Assembly: GCA_002352055.1 (NCBI GenBank)
Contig: DEHS01000019.1
Location: forward strand, 2,223-11,077
DNA from: Legionellaceae bacterium UBA2794
GTDB taxonomy: Bacteria; Pseudomonadota; Gammaproteobacteria; Legionellales; Legionellaceae
Direction of reading: 5' to 3'
Length of the DNA: 8,855 nucleotides
Part shown: in pieces, positions 1 to 6,823 of the stretch
How the letters are laid out: every line of letters begins with the position of its first letter
How positions within the stretch are numbered: the stretch's first letter is position 1
Program-made: the position numbers and the translations under genes
Notes under the pieces: model-generated
Seen by the model: the letters and a program-made list of their open reading frames with translations, nothing else
The model's database searches: none
Told to the model about the DNA's origin: nothing

Positions 1-2955
1 GGACAAATCAAAAACACCATAGCTGTTAATATTCTCACTGAAATACGCTGATAAAATCGATAAATCATCCTTACTATATTTGACTTCTTCAGCAGAAAGC
101 TGGTTCAAAACATTGGTTGTGTTGGCAACAGTGTAGAACATCACAGCATTAGCAACCATCCTGCCAAATGCAATAATTTTTTGCTGAATTATACTATTGT
201 TTTCGTGAATAACACCGTCTTTTCCAAAGGTGATCCAATCAATAAAATCATTAAACTCTTCACTTTTACAAGTAGCTGCTTGAATCTTTTTACGAAGGTC
301 AACATCAGCAATATATTTTAAAAGAAAAATGGTTCGTACCACTCGTCCCAATTCACGGAACGCTTGATGCAGCTTATTCTTTTTGCTATTGGAGCGCAGC
401 TTTTTCAATATAGTTGACGCTTTAATTTTGCCACTTTGGATTGACATAACAACGCGCAACATATCGTAGTACATTGACTCTATGAGTTGCCAGTTGGGCT
501 CTTTCGATGTAAAAATATCATTGATATGTTGGTATGATTTTTCATTCATTTCAGATGGTCGATAAAAATTGAGATGCTTGAAACTACGTATTCTGGGCAT
601 AAGTGTTATTGCCAATAAATAGGCAAACCCAAATACCACTTCGTTTTGCGCATGCGTATCCCCATGGATTGTATCTGGACGTAATGCTTCATCACTTTCA
701 TAAATTCCATCGAAAATGTACATGGCCTCATAAACACCACACGGGATAAAGTTTCCAAACAAAGCAACATACTGATCAGAAACGTGATAATAGCCAATCC
801 CACCATATTTTCCATAACGAATATGGTGCTCTGCCAGTAAATTATTGGTATACATATCCCAATAAGTCCCATCAACAGAAGCACTTTCACCATTGCCCCA
901 AATATAAGGCAGCTCAAACTGTTTGTATGCCTTGATAATGACTTCACTAATTTTATTGAGACGGAGCTCAGTAATGTGGTGATTGAATAGCCAAGCAATT
1001 TGTTTACGTGAATACTTTTTTAAGCATCGTTCAGCTTGAACTGGGCCAACATTGCAACCATATGCGAAACTGGTAGCAATAAACCGCAAATCATAATCAT
1101 CTATTTTGGGTTCGTACCCTGATAAGGGCTTTAAATGGCGACTGATACCGAGCCAATTTTCCACGTCAGTAAGTACAGAGACAATATCCGTCAATGGCAT
1201 TTTGGATGCTACCAAATTTGAAAATTTTTCTTGCTGCTGACTTACTTTCTTACTGATAGCTCGCTTTAATACTGGCTCACCGTTGATAATGTTCAAATAT
1301 TCATTATCGACAAAATTTTGATTCACCTTTTCCGCAGCTTGCTGATGCTCTACCTGTAGTTCTTTTACAAATAGCCTGGGGTCGTCAGACTTACCTATCA
1401 GCTCAGCATAAGGTTTTAGGTTTTGGTAAAATTCGTCCCATGGAATAAATTGCTTATTGGGATCATCGTTCTCATAGCTGTTAAGAGCAAAGGCATCGGC
1501 ACAGTTAATTTCATCCATGGCAAATCTAAAAATAGCCAATTCTAACTTCTGTTTATTAACGGTTCGAATTTGATTGGTGTAACGCTTGGTCTTGCCCTCG
1601 GTAATGAACTGAAACCATTGGTCATCAAGCCATTCTAAATTGCTAAACTCTTCTGGATTGATTTCAACATATTCTCCATGGCTTCGTTGGTGTACCAATA
1701 TGAATTCGACTAACTTTTCTACTAGCACATCTTTTGAAGCTGATTTGATCTCTATCTGCTTCAGTAAACGAAGCATAGTATGTCTTTTTGCTTGATAATA
1801 CTTCAATATTAAAGGTAAATCCTTATCGTCAGCATAAGCCAGATATTGTTCGCAGGCTTCAATTGAAGCATCGATATCATTTGGCAAACTTTGCTCAATA
1901 AGCACTAATTTTTCTTCCGGTGTTTGGGCAGTTTGCTTGCTTGCGACGAGAACTTGTTTAAGGCTGCCAATAAGTTGATCTGTTATTTTTTGGTTGGAAT
2001 TTCTGATTTCCTGTAGTGCTTCCGCTGCATCAGTTTTTATTTTACGCAGCCAGCGTGTCAGCACAGTGACAATGCTATCAAGTGATTTTGCGTACTGATG
2101 ATATAACAACATGGCTGATAAAGCATATCTTTTGGCTTCTTTAATACGGCGCATATCAGCAATATCTAAAGCCATTGCTTCAGCAACATATTGATCTAAA
2201 CGGTGCTCAGGAATATCAGAAAGATCAATTGGGCTTTCATCTCGCCACTTACGTAATTGATCCAGGTAATCGGTAAATTCTCGAATGTTTGTGACAGAAG
2301 GTTTTTTCATTTCTTGTTTAAGATATTCCCAGCCATTAGTGAAATCATGGACTGGTGAGGTAGATAGCAATAACTTATCAAAAAATTGTTTAGTCTCATC
2401 GGTAAGTTGGCCGCTAACTTTTTGATACAGTACCGAGCTAACTATAGTTCGAGCAGCACGTGCCAATCTGAGCAATGTTGAAAATGCCGGAATTTCAAAA
2501 TTGTTTTTGATGAGTTCTTCGAGCATATCATTGATTAGGTCAGCTAAATTTTCTTTAATGGCAGCAGATTTTAATCCAGCAGACTTCATGATTGACTTGC
2601 GTTGCTGCTTGCATTCATTAATGGCCAGAAATTTGCGGATAACTATTTTGTGACGCTTGCGTTGTTTGAGCTGCATGTAATTTTGTAGCTTTACTTTATC
2701 CACTTTGATATCAATGCAGTTTGCAATATATTCAATAATCGGTTTAGGAATTGTGTTAATTGGAATGTGATAGCCTAAACATTGATAACATTTTAGTGAA
2801 AGCATAAAACCAAGTCGGCTATGAGGTGATTTCTCACTGGTGCTTTTATTCAGTAGTTCAAGCTCTGTTTTTATTGGCAAAAAATTCTGTTTGAGTTCCT
2901 GTTCGTCAGGATTTGGTTTCAATCTTGGATAAGCGGTGTCGTGAATTGCAGTCAT
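1..2955 (-). CDS. tnpA: Tn3-family transposase TnpA (DUF4158 + DDE), 3' end outside window
   Basis: This transposase cuts and joins the ends of a replicative Tn3-family transposon. The frame is open for 985 codons without a stop and runs off the left edge, so only a short C-terminal tail is missing (family members are near 1000 residues). The N-terminus (AYPRLKPN..., SPHSRLGFMLSLKCYQCLGY) matches the DUF4158 DNA-binding region. The C-terminal half carries the catalytic triad: D695 in ESASVDGTYWD, D766 in IHGDTHAQNEVVFG and E899 in CKSEEFNDF. The spacing is very close to that of Tn3 TnpA (D689, D765, E895). The start is the ATG at 2953-2955. An in-frame TAA lies 45 bases upstream (2998-3000) with no other start codon between, and the Shine-Dalgarno sequence is weak. 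No frameshift or internal stop was found, so the enzyme may be functional. It is divergent from a resolvase gene, the usual Tn3 arrangement. Confidence 0.96.
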   Translation of the reverse strand, partial: MTAIHDTAYPRLKPNPDEQELKQNFLPIKTELELLNKSTSEKSPHSRLGFMLSLKCYQCLGYHIPINTIPKPIIEYIANCIDIKVDKVKLQNYMQLKQRKRHKIVIRKFLAINECKQQRKSIMKSAGLKSAAIKENLADLINDMLEELIKNNFEIPAFSTLLRLARAARTIVSSVLYQKVSGQLTDETKQFFDKLLLSTSPVHDFTNGWEYLKQEMKKPSVTNIREFTDYLDQLRKWRDESPIDLSDIPEHRLDQYVAEAMALDIADMRRIKEAKRYALSAMLLYHQYAKSLDSIVTVLTRWLRKIKTDAAEALQEIRNSNQKITDQLIGSLKQVLVASKQTAQTPEEKLVLIEQSLPNDIDASIEACEQYLAYADDKDLPLILKYYQAKRHTMLRLLKQIEIKSASKDVLVEKLVEFILVHQRSHGEYVEINPEEFSNLEWLDDQWFQFITEGKTKRYTNQIRTVNKQKLELAIFRFAMDEINCADAFALNSYENDDPNKQFIPWDEFYQNLKPYAELIGKSDDPRLFVKELQVEHQQAAEKVNQNFVDNEYLNIINGEPVLKRAISKKVSQQQEKFSNLVASKMPLTDIVSVLTDVENWLGISRHLKPLSGYEPKIDDYDLRFIATSFAYGCNVGPVQAERCLKKYSRKQIAWLFNHHITELRLNKISEVIIKAYKQFELPYIWGNGESASVDGTYWDMYTNNLLAEHHIRYGKYGGIGYYHVSDQYVALFGNFIPCGVYEAMYIFDGIYESDEALRPDTIHGDTHAQNEVVFGFAYLLAITLMPRIRSFKHLNFYRPSEMNEKSYQHINDIFTSKEPNWQLIESMYYDMLRVVMSIQSGKIKASTILKKLRSNSKKNKLHQAFRELGRVVRTIFLLKYIADVDLRKKIQAATCKSEEFNDFIDWITFGKDGVIHENNSIIQQKIIAFGRMVANAVMFYTVANTTNVLNQLSAEEVKYSKDDLSILSAYFSENINSYGVFDLS

Positions 2956-3082
2956 TGTGAATTTAAGGTATCTTTTTTGGCGGCCGAAAACAGTAGTTTA
3001 TGGTCATGTAAAAATCAAGACTTTTGATCCTTATATTTAAAGGGTTGCCGACGGATAAATTTAAAGGGGTTTTTGGCCAGGT
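2956..3082. promoter_or_regulatory. Putative res site and divergent promoter region of the first Tn3 module
   Basis: In Tn3-type elements with divergent tnpA and tnpR, the resolution site and both promoters lie between the genes, and this 127 bp gap has the expected size. Visible structure: an inverted repeat ATCAA-N5-TTGAT at 3014-3028, a direct repeat ATTTAAAGGG at 3035-3044 and 3059-3068, and a CGGCCG palindrome at 2981-2986. The second ATTTAAAGGG copy also lies just before the resolvase start. The three individual resolvase subsites cannot be assigned with confidence, so the call rests mainly on position. Confidence 0.5.
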
Positions 3083-3277
3083 ATGAAAGCAGGAATTTAT
3101 GCCAGAGTTTCGACTCATGACCAACATACACTTAAGTTGCAGGTAGATGCTATGCATAAATATGCAGCTGACCGTGGTTGGGAGATATCAAAAGAAATAT
3201 CTGAGATGGGGTTAATTCTATATAGCGCTGGTTTATCATCATCATCCGTTACAACCCTTATTCAGCAAGGCTTATAG
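3083..3277 (+). pseudogene. tnpR: Truncated serine resolvase TnpR (N-terminal fragment)
   Basis: Residues 1-42 match the start of Tn3-type serine resolvases: MKAGIYARVSTHDQ with R8 and the nucleophile S10, followed by LQVDAMHKYAADRGWEISKEISE. At about base 3208 the homology ends. The expected glycine-rich continuation (SGAK-RP, with an active-site Arg near residue 45) is replaced by an unrelated tail of about 22 residues ending in a TAG stop at 3275-3277. The second Arg pair, the E helix and the helix-turn-helix are all missing, so the product cannot catalyse resolution. Full-length relatives are about 185-200 residues. The break coincides with a GGGG sequence, which suggests a transposon end or a deletion junction. 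No remaining part of this resolvase is present further right in the window. Confidence 0.88.
3208..3231 (+). repeat. Possible Tn3-type terminal end (GGGG...) interrupting tnpR
   Basis: The sequence begins GGGGTTAATT at exactly the point where resolvase homology stops. Tn3-family inverted repeats typically begin with GGGG, so this could be the left end of an element lying to its right. No inverted partner is visible in the window, no target duplication can be shown, and it does not match the 3390 and 3556 motifs beyond the first six bases. A simple deletion junction would look the same. Confidence 0.35.
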
Positions 3278-3389
3278 CGCGAGCACTGATGGTTTCAACC
3301 TTTAACAGGAATTCCGCAACCTATTGAATATAAATAAATTTTTCTGATTTGTAAAATGTAAATGTACCCAGCGTATTAAACTAGTGGAG

Positions 3390-3412
3390 TATTATGTAAA
3401 TAATCAATCCCC
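3390..3412 (-). repeat. Candidate Tn3-like terminal repeat, copy 1
   Basis: On the plus strand this reads TATTATG, TA, AATAATCAA, T, CCCC. Read from the other strand it begins GGGG, as Tn3-family ends do, with the element on its left. It matches the copy at 3556-3577 at 20 bases, differing at two central bases plus one inserted T. Similarity stops at the inner edge of the motif. This fits two related transposon ends better than a segmental duplication. Confidence 0.45.
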
Positions 3413-3420
3413 GTCAATGA

Positions 3421-3591
3421 CGAATTATTTATGACTACGCCTATGATGAATATCTGAATAGTGAGGATGTGAATGTTTATAGCGCCATGATGGTGGTAAT
3501 GATCAGTTGGTTTATTGGGGTTTTGGCAAGCAAATTACAGATTTCGCAGAATACATATTATGCGAATAATCAACCCCCAAATTATTATTGA
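3421..3591 (+). pseudogene. Unidentified ORF remnant, possibly membrane-associated
   Basis: An open frame of 56 codons lies between stops. It begins without a start codon (IIYDYAYDEYLNSEDV), continues into a hydrophobic stretch (MMVVMISWFIGVLA) and ends by reading through the second CCCC-type motif to a TGA at 3589-3591. The first ATG is at 3487 and has no Shine-Dalgarno sequence. The first part has protein-like composition, so it could be the tail of a gene whose beginning was removed by transposition. I do not recognise a family, and a chance open frame remains quite possible. Confidence 0.2.
3556..3577 (-). repeat. Candidate Tn3-like terminal repeat, copy 2
   Basis: On the plus strand this reads TATTATG, CG, AATAATCAA, CCCC, with one further C at 3578. 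It lies in the same direction as copy 1, with start points 166 bp apart. From the minus strand it reads GGGG-TTGATTATT-CG-CATAATA, a plausible outer end of an element lying to the left. It sits only 22 bp from the cadA stop codon, so it may mark the left limit of the metal cassette. Confidence 0.5.
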
Positions 3592-3599
3592 TTAATTTT

Positions 3600-5756
3600 T
3601 CAAACCAACGTTCTGCCATACCCCATATTTTTATTTTTAAATTTAAGTAATCGCAGGCCATTAGCAACGACAATAAGACTAGCCCCCATGTCAGCAAATA
3701 CAGCCATCCATAAAGTTGCTAAACCAACCAACGCCATAATAAAAAAAACAAATTTGATTGCGAGTGATAAACTAATATTTTGCCAAAGTACTCGTGCTGT
3801 TTTGCGGCTTAAATCAATAAATAAAGGTAGCATTGCTAAATCATCATTCATAAGAGCCACATCAGCGGTTTCCAAAGCGGTATCAGTCCCCTTGCCCATT
3901 GCAAAACTAATGGTGGCTTTTGCAAGGGCCGGCGCATCATTGATTCCGTCTCCTACCATACCCACAGTTTGGTAACGGGCCAGTAATACATTCATGGCAT
4001 TAAGTTTTTCTGTAGGCAAGACATTAGCATTGACTTCATCAATACCCACTTCATTGGCAATGGCTGCCGCGGTAACTGCATTATCCCCAGTTAACATGAC
4101 TGTTTTGATACCCCGTTGATGCAACGCTAGAATAGCTAATTGGCTGGTTGGGCGAAGCGTATCAGCTACAGCAAAAATGGCTAACACAGCTTTAGAAGTA
4201 CTTAAAATAACAGTTGTTTTTCCTTCTTTCTCTAACTGTTCCAGTTGTTTTTCGATATCAAAATTACAAACCCTATTATCTTCTGCTAGTTGATGGTTCC
4301 CTACATAATACTGTTCGTTATTAATAATCCCCATCACCCCACGACCAGGAAGGGCTTCAAATTTACTTACAGTTAATAAAGTACTCATCGGTTGCTCCTG
4401 ATGCCAGTATTCAAGCAATGCATGGGCAACAGGATGTTCAGAATGACTGTCGAGACTTGCGGCCAGGAGCAGTAAATCGATTCTTTTATGTGCGTTTTGA
4501 TAGTCTATGAAATCGGTGACTACAGGTTTTCCCTCTGTAAGCGTTCCTGTTTTATCCAGAGCAATGAGTTTTAACTGATAACCCATTTCCAAATAACTTC
4601 CTCCTTTTATAAGAAGACCGTGATGTGCTGCCGCAGCTAGTCCACTGACTACCGTAACTGGAGTTGATATAACCAGCGCGCAGGGACAAGCAATCACGAG
4701 CAAAGTAAGGGCTTTATAAATCCATTCGTAAAATGGATACCCCAATAAAAGAGGCGGAATTAATGCAATTGCCACAGCGATTAATACCATAGTAGGCGTA
4801 TAATACTTGGCAAATTGATCAACAAATCTCTGGGTGGGCGCGCGCTCAGCTTGTGCTTGCTCTATTGCTTTACCAATTTTTGCTAATAGAGTATCACCGG
4901 ATTCTTTGCTTACTTTTACTTCAAGCGAGCCTCGCTCATTGAGCGTTCCAGCAAAAACACTGTCACCAATCTGTTTACTTATGGGCATGGACTCACCCGT
5001 TATGGGAGCCTGATTAATACTACTTTGCCCAGAGACAACAATACCATCTAACGGGATGCGTTCACCAGGTTTAACTCGGATAATGCTACCTGGTTTAATG
5101 CCCTCAACCGGTAGTTTTTGCCATGAGCCCTCTGCTGTTTTAACGGTTGCTTCATCAGGTGCAATTTGCATTAGACTTCTGATGGCTAATCGCGCTTTGT
5201 CTAATGAATAGCGCTCAATTCGTTCTGCTAACGCAAAAAGAACGGTCACCATTGCTGCTTCCGGCCATTCGCCAATGAGTATCGCCCCTATTATTGCAAT
5301 GAACATTAAGCTGTTAATGTTCATTGTTTTAGAGCGTAAAGCAAACAAGCCTTTCTTAAATACTGTTGGTCCACTGATTGCTATAGCTGCTAAAGCCATT
5401 ACCACTACCCAAAGGGATTGCTCTGTTTGGTATAAATAAGCCATTCCCTCACAGATAAGGGACAACAACCCTGCTACCATAATCCATAGCCAGGAATTAT
5501 CATATTCTGTTTTTGCAGCGTTTCTGTTGTTAATACTGCTTTTGATACTAACACGCATTCCCAATGTTTCTATTTGTGCTTTAAGTGACTCAATGCTATC
5601 CAGATAATGATAAATAGTGACTTCTTCACCAATGAAATTGAAATCCATTTTTTCAATCTCAGGAACGGCTTGCAGTTGACGGCGTATCATTTGTTCTTCA
5701 GTTGGACAATCAAGCCCAGCAACTAAAAACGTAGTTACGTTTGTAGGTTTTGTCAT
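3600..5756 (-). CDS. cadA: Heavy-metal P1B-2 ATPase, Zn2+/Cd2+/Pb2+ exporter (CadA/ZntA type)
   Basis: This inner-membrane pump uses ATP to expel divalent soft metals from the cytoplasm. The 718 residues include an N-terminal heavy-metal-associated domain (about 6-72) whose loop is GLDCPTEE (C17, E20, E21), a Cys-acidic variant of CxxC seen in Zn/Cd pumps. Membrane helices lie at about 88-182. The actuator motif TGES is at 253-256. The transport-site helix contains CPC at 357-359. The phosphorylation site is D401 in DKTGTLTEG, followed by SEHPVA (439-444), TGDN (556-559) and GDGINDAP (602-609). The last helices hold K668 (AIKFVF) and D689 (FADMGAS), matching the ZntA K693/D714 pair that marks Zn/Cd/Pb rather than Cu selectivity. 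The ATG has a good Shine-Dalgarno sequence (AAAGGAA) about 7 bases upstream. Length is normal and all motifs are intact. Exact metal preference cannot be read from sequence, and no regulator is adjacent. Confidence 0.95.
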   Translation of the reverse strand: MTKPTNVTTFLVAGLDCPTEEQMIRRQLQAVPEIEKMDFNFIGEEVTIYHYLDSIESLKAQIETLGMRVSIKSSINNRNAAKTEYDNSWLWIMVAGLLSLICEGMAYLYQTEQSLWVVVMALAAIAISGPTVFKKGLFALRSKTMNINSLMFIAIIGAILIGEWPEAAMVTVLFALAERIERYSLDKARLAIRSLMQIAPDEATVKTAEGSWQKLPVEGIKPGSIIRVKPGERIPLDGIVVSGQSSINQAPITGESMPISKQIGDSVFAGTLNERGSLEVKVSKESGDTLLAKIGKAIEQAQAERAPTQRFVDQFAKYYTPTMVLIAVAIALIPPLLLGYPFYEWIYKALTLLVIACPCALVISTPVTVVSGLAAAAHHGLLIKGGSYLEMGYQLKLIALDKTGTLTEGKPVVTDFIDYQNAHKRIDLLLLAASLDSHSEHPVAHALLEYWHQEQPMSTLLTVSKFEALPGRGVMGIINNEQYYVGNHQLAEDNRVCNFDIEKQLEQLEKEGKTTVILSTSKAVLAIFAVADTLRPTSQLAILALHQRGIKTVMLTGDNAVTAAAIANEVGIDEVNANVLPTEKLNAMNVLLARYQTVGMVGDGINDAPALAKATISFAMGKGTDTALETADVALMNDDLAMLPLFIDLSRKTARVLWQNISLSLAIKFVFFIMALVGLATLWMAVFADMGASLIVVANGLRLLKFKNKNMGYGRTLV

Positions 5757-5792
5757 AGCACGTTCCTTTATAATTTCTATATATCAATTAAT

Positions 5793-5806
5793 ACTAAAAG
5801 GTTAGT
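5793..5806. promoter_or_regulatory. Short inverted repeat upstream of cadA, possible operator
   Basis: ACTAA-N4-TTAGT is a perfect 5-bp inverted repeat 36-50 bases before the cadA start codon, where a repressor or activator of this gene could bind. It does not match the long MerR-family (ZntR/CadR) dyad with 19-20 bp promoter spacing, nor a clear ArsR/SmtB 12-2-12 site. In this AT-rich DNA it may be chance. Confidence 0.2.
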
Positions 5807-5936
5807 TCTTAAACTTGTGGCTTGATTAAATAGAAACATATTGTTGATTTAAGTTTCATGTAGTTTTTTCAGCCAAATATACTATTTGAAGTGACTTGAT
5901 GAATCAAAGAATAAAACACTTAAGAAAATACTCTCA

Positions 5937-6137
5937 TTAATTAAGTGTGGAAGCAGATGTATTTTGCTCCTCTTGATACATACGGTCATGTGACTGATAA
6001 GAAAGTTCCTTTCCATCAACATCATGCGCAGAACAATTTCACCAGAAGATGACTTTACCTAAATAGTGATAACCTTTGAGTGATTTGCCTTCATCCGCCA
6101 AGTTTATTTTTCGTGCCTTTATGCAAGCATGTAATTG
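5937..6137 (-). pseudogene. Possible decayed small gene with in-frame stop
   Basis: On the minus strand a frame runs about 32 codons (including KARKINLADEGKSLKG and YHYLGKVIFW) to a TGA at 6039-6041. It then continues in the same frame for 33 codons (including NCSAHDVDGKELSYQSHD) to a TAA at 5937-5939. The amino-acid composition on both sides looks protein-like, so one nonsense mutation in a gene of about 66 codons is a reasonable reading. There is no good start codon or Shine-Dalgarno sequence, and I do not recognise a family. Chance open frames are the alternative. Confidence 0.22.
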
Positions 6138-6245
6138 CTAACCTTTGATTTCATCTCTTTTTTTCATCATAAAACATACGATATAGATGATCCAGTTATC
6201 ATATTATTCAATATGCCGTTAGCCATATTTAATAAATGTACGTAA

Positions 6246-6641
6246 TTATAGGGCGCTTAGCACTCGTTCAAGTCGACCTCTTACTTCGCCGGCAATCTGA
6301 TTGATTTCAGGATTGTCGACTAATTCTAATACTGCTTGTGGATCCATAAATTCAACAAATACATTCGCTGAATTATCCTGACGTACAACTATGTTACAGG
6401 GTAGCAGCAAACCAATAGATTGTTCCTTTTCTAATGCATGATGCGCGAATTGTGGATTACATGCACCTAAAATCTGGTAGGGAGGCATATCTTGGTCTAA
6501 CTTTTTTTTCAGGGTTTCCGACACATCTATTTTTGTAAGAACGCCAAACCCTTCTTTTTGTAATTCCATTGTAACTTTCTCAATTGCATGATCAAAGGAG
6601 TACGATACTTTTTTTCCAAATCCATATTTGATGTGTTTCAT
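6246..6641 (-). CDS. DUF302 family protein
   Basis: This 131-residue protein matches the DUF302 family, small soluble alpha/beta proteins of unknown biochemical function. The N-terminal part has the family pattern (SYSFDHAIEKVTMELQKEGF, then VLTKIDVSETLKKKL). The core signature follows: ILGACNPQFAHHAL (C61, H67, H68) and GLLLPCNIVVR (C82). Two conserved-looking cysteines and adjacent histidines would allow redox or metal chemistry, but that is inference. No signal peptide or membrane helix is seen, so a cytoplasmic location is likely. The start is well supported by AGGGGAT (6645-6651) just before the ATG. The gene has the same orientation as the exchanger upstream (182 bp gap) and the metal ATPase downstream (489 bp gap), which suggests a shared theme but not a tight operon. 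Confidence 0.85.
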   Translation of the reverse strand: MKHIKYGFGKKVSYSFDHAIEKVTMELQKEGFGVLTKIDVSETLKKKLDQDMPPYQILGACNPQFAHHALEKEQSIGLLLPCNIVVRQDNSANVFVEFMDPQAVLELVDNPEINQIAGEVRGRLERVLSAL

Positions 6642-6767
6642 TTTATCCCCTAGCTCTCTTTAACAGGTAACTTTAGTTATTCATTTGCCCATTAAGGAAA
6701 AATTAAATATATCCCTTGTACAGTTTAGCAGATTTTAATTTTCTGATTAGATAAATAAGAGTCAACG

Positions 6768-6797
6768 CGGTTAGTAAGGGGCTTGGGGAGCCAACCG
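6768..6797. terminator. GC-rich stem-loop after exchanger gene, weak terminator candidate
   Basis: CGGTT (6768-6772) pairs with AACCG (6793-6797) around an inner hairpin GGCT-TGGGG-AGCC (6780-6792), with an asymmetric bulge. It lies 27 bases past the exchanger stop codon, where a terminator would be expected. On the minus-strand transcript no U-tract follows, so it could be a Rho-dependent or attenuating structure, or not a terminator at all. The GGGGAGCC part is also discussed as a possible transposon end. Confidence 0.3.
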
Positions 6798-6823
6798 ATT
6801 TAAGGCGAACTAAGTTAGATTAT

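Larger units (their letters stand above)
3278..3599. other. Gene-poor junction region between broken resolvase and cadA
   Basis: No intact gene is supported here. The region holds two related CCCC-ended motifs (3390-3412 and 3556-3577), two of three TATAGCGC copies (3273-3280, which starts in the truncated resolvase frame, and 3478-3485), and a plus-strand open frame at 3421-3591. It also holds an AT-rich inverted repeat TAATCAA/TTGATTA (arms 3567-3573 and 3588-3594) just past the cadA stop codon. That repeat lacks a GC-rich stem and U-tract, so I do not call it a terminator. The mixture looks like transposon debris. Confidence 0.6.
5757..6245. other. 489-bp gap between DUF302 gene and cadA
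   Basis: No intact gene was found on either strand. The cadA-proximal 150 bp are very AT-rich and should hold the cadA promoter, but I cannot assign convincing -35 and -10 boxes. The middle holds an interrupted minus-strand frame (5937-6137). Next to the DUF302 gene is an inverted repeat AATATG-N8-CATATT (6210-6229) without a following U-tract. The length of the gap argues that cadA is transcribed separately from the DUF302 gene. Confidence 0.6.

Noticed and set aside
606..998. 130-codon minus-strand open frame
   Set aside because: It overlaps the catalytic region of the transposase in another frame; the transposase frame has clear D695 and D766 motifs, so this one is a shadow.
2963..3157. 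64-codon minus-strand frame over the start of the truncated resolvase
   Set aside because: The plus-strand resolvase N-terminus explains this stretch; the reverse frame shows no recognisable protein.
3208..3412. A 205-bp MITE bounded by the GGGG end at 3208 and the CCCC end at 3412
   Set aside because: Beyond GGGG the two ends do not match as inverted repeats, and the flanking bases (GAGAT versus GTCAA) show no target duplication.
3512..3697. 61-codon minus-strand frame at the cadA 3' end
   Set aside because: It is a frame-shifted shadow of the ATPase C-terminus running into intergenic DNA.
3688..3975. 95-codon plus-strand frame inside cadA
   Set aside because: It is antisense to the conserved GDGINDAP region of the ATPase, whose codons account for the sequence.
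5757..5860. MerR-family (ZntR/CadR) promoter upstream of cadA
   Set aside because: No long dyad between a -35 and -10 box with the typical 19-20 bp spacing could be found.
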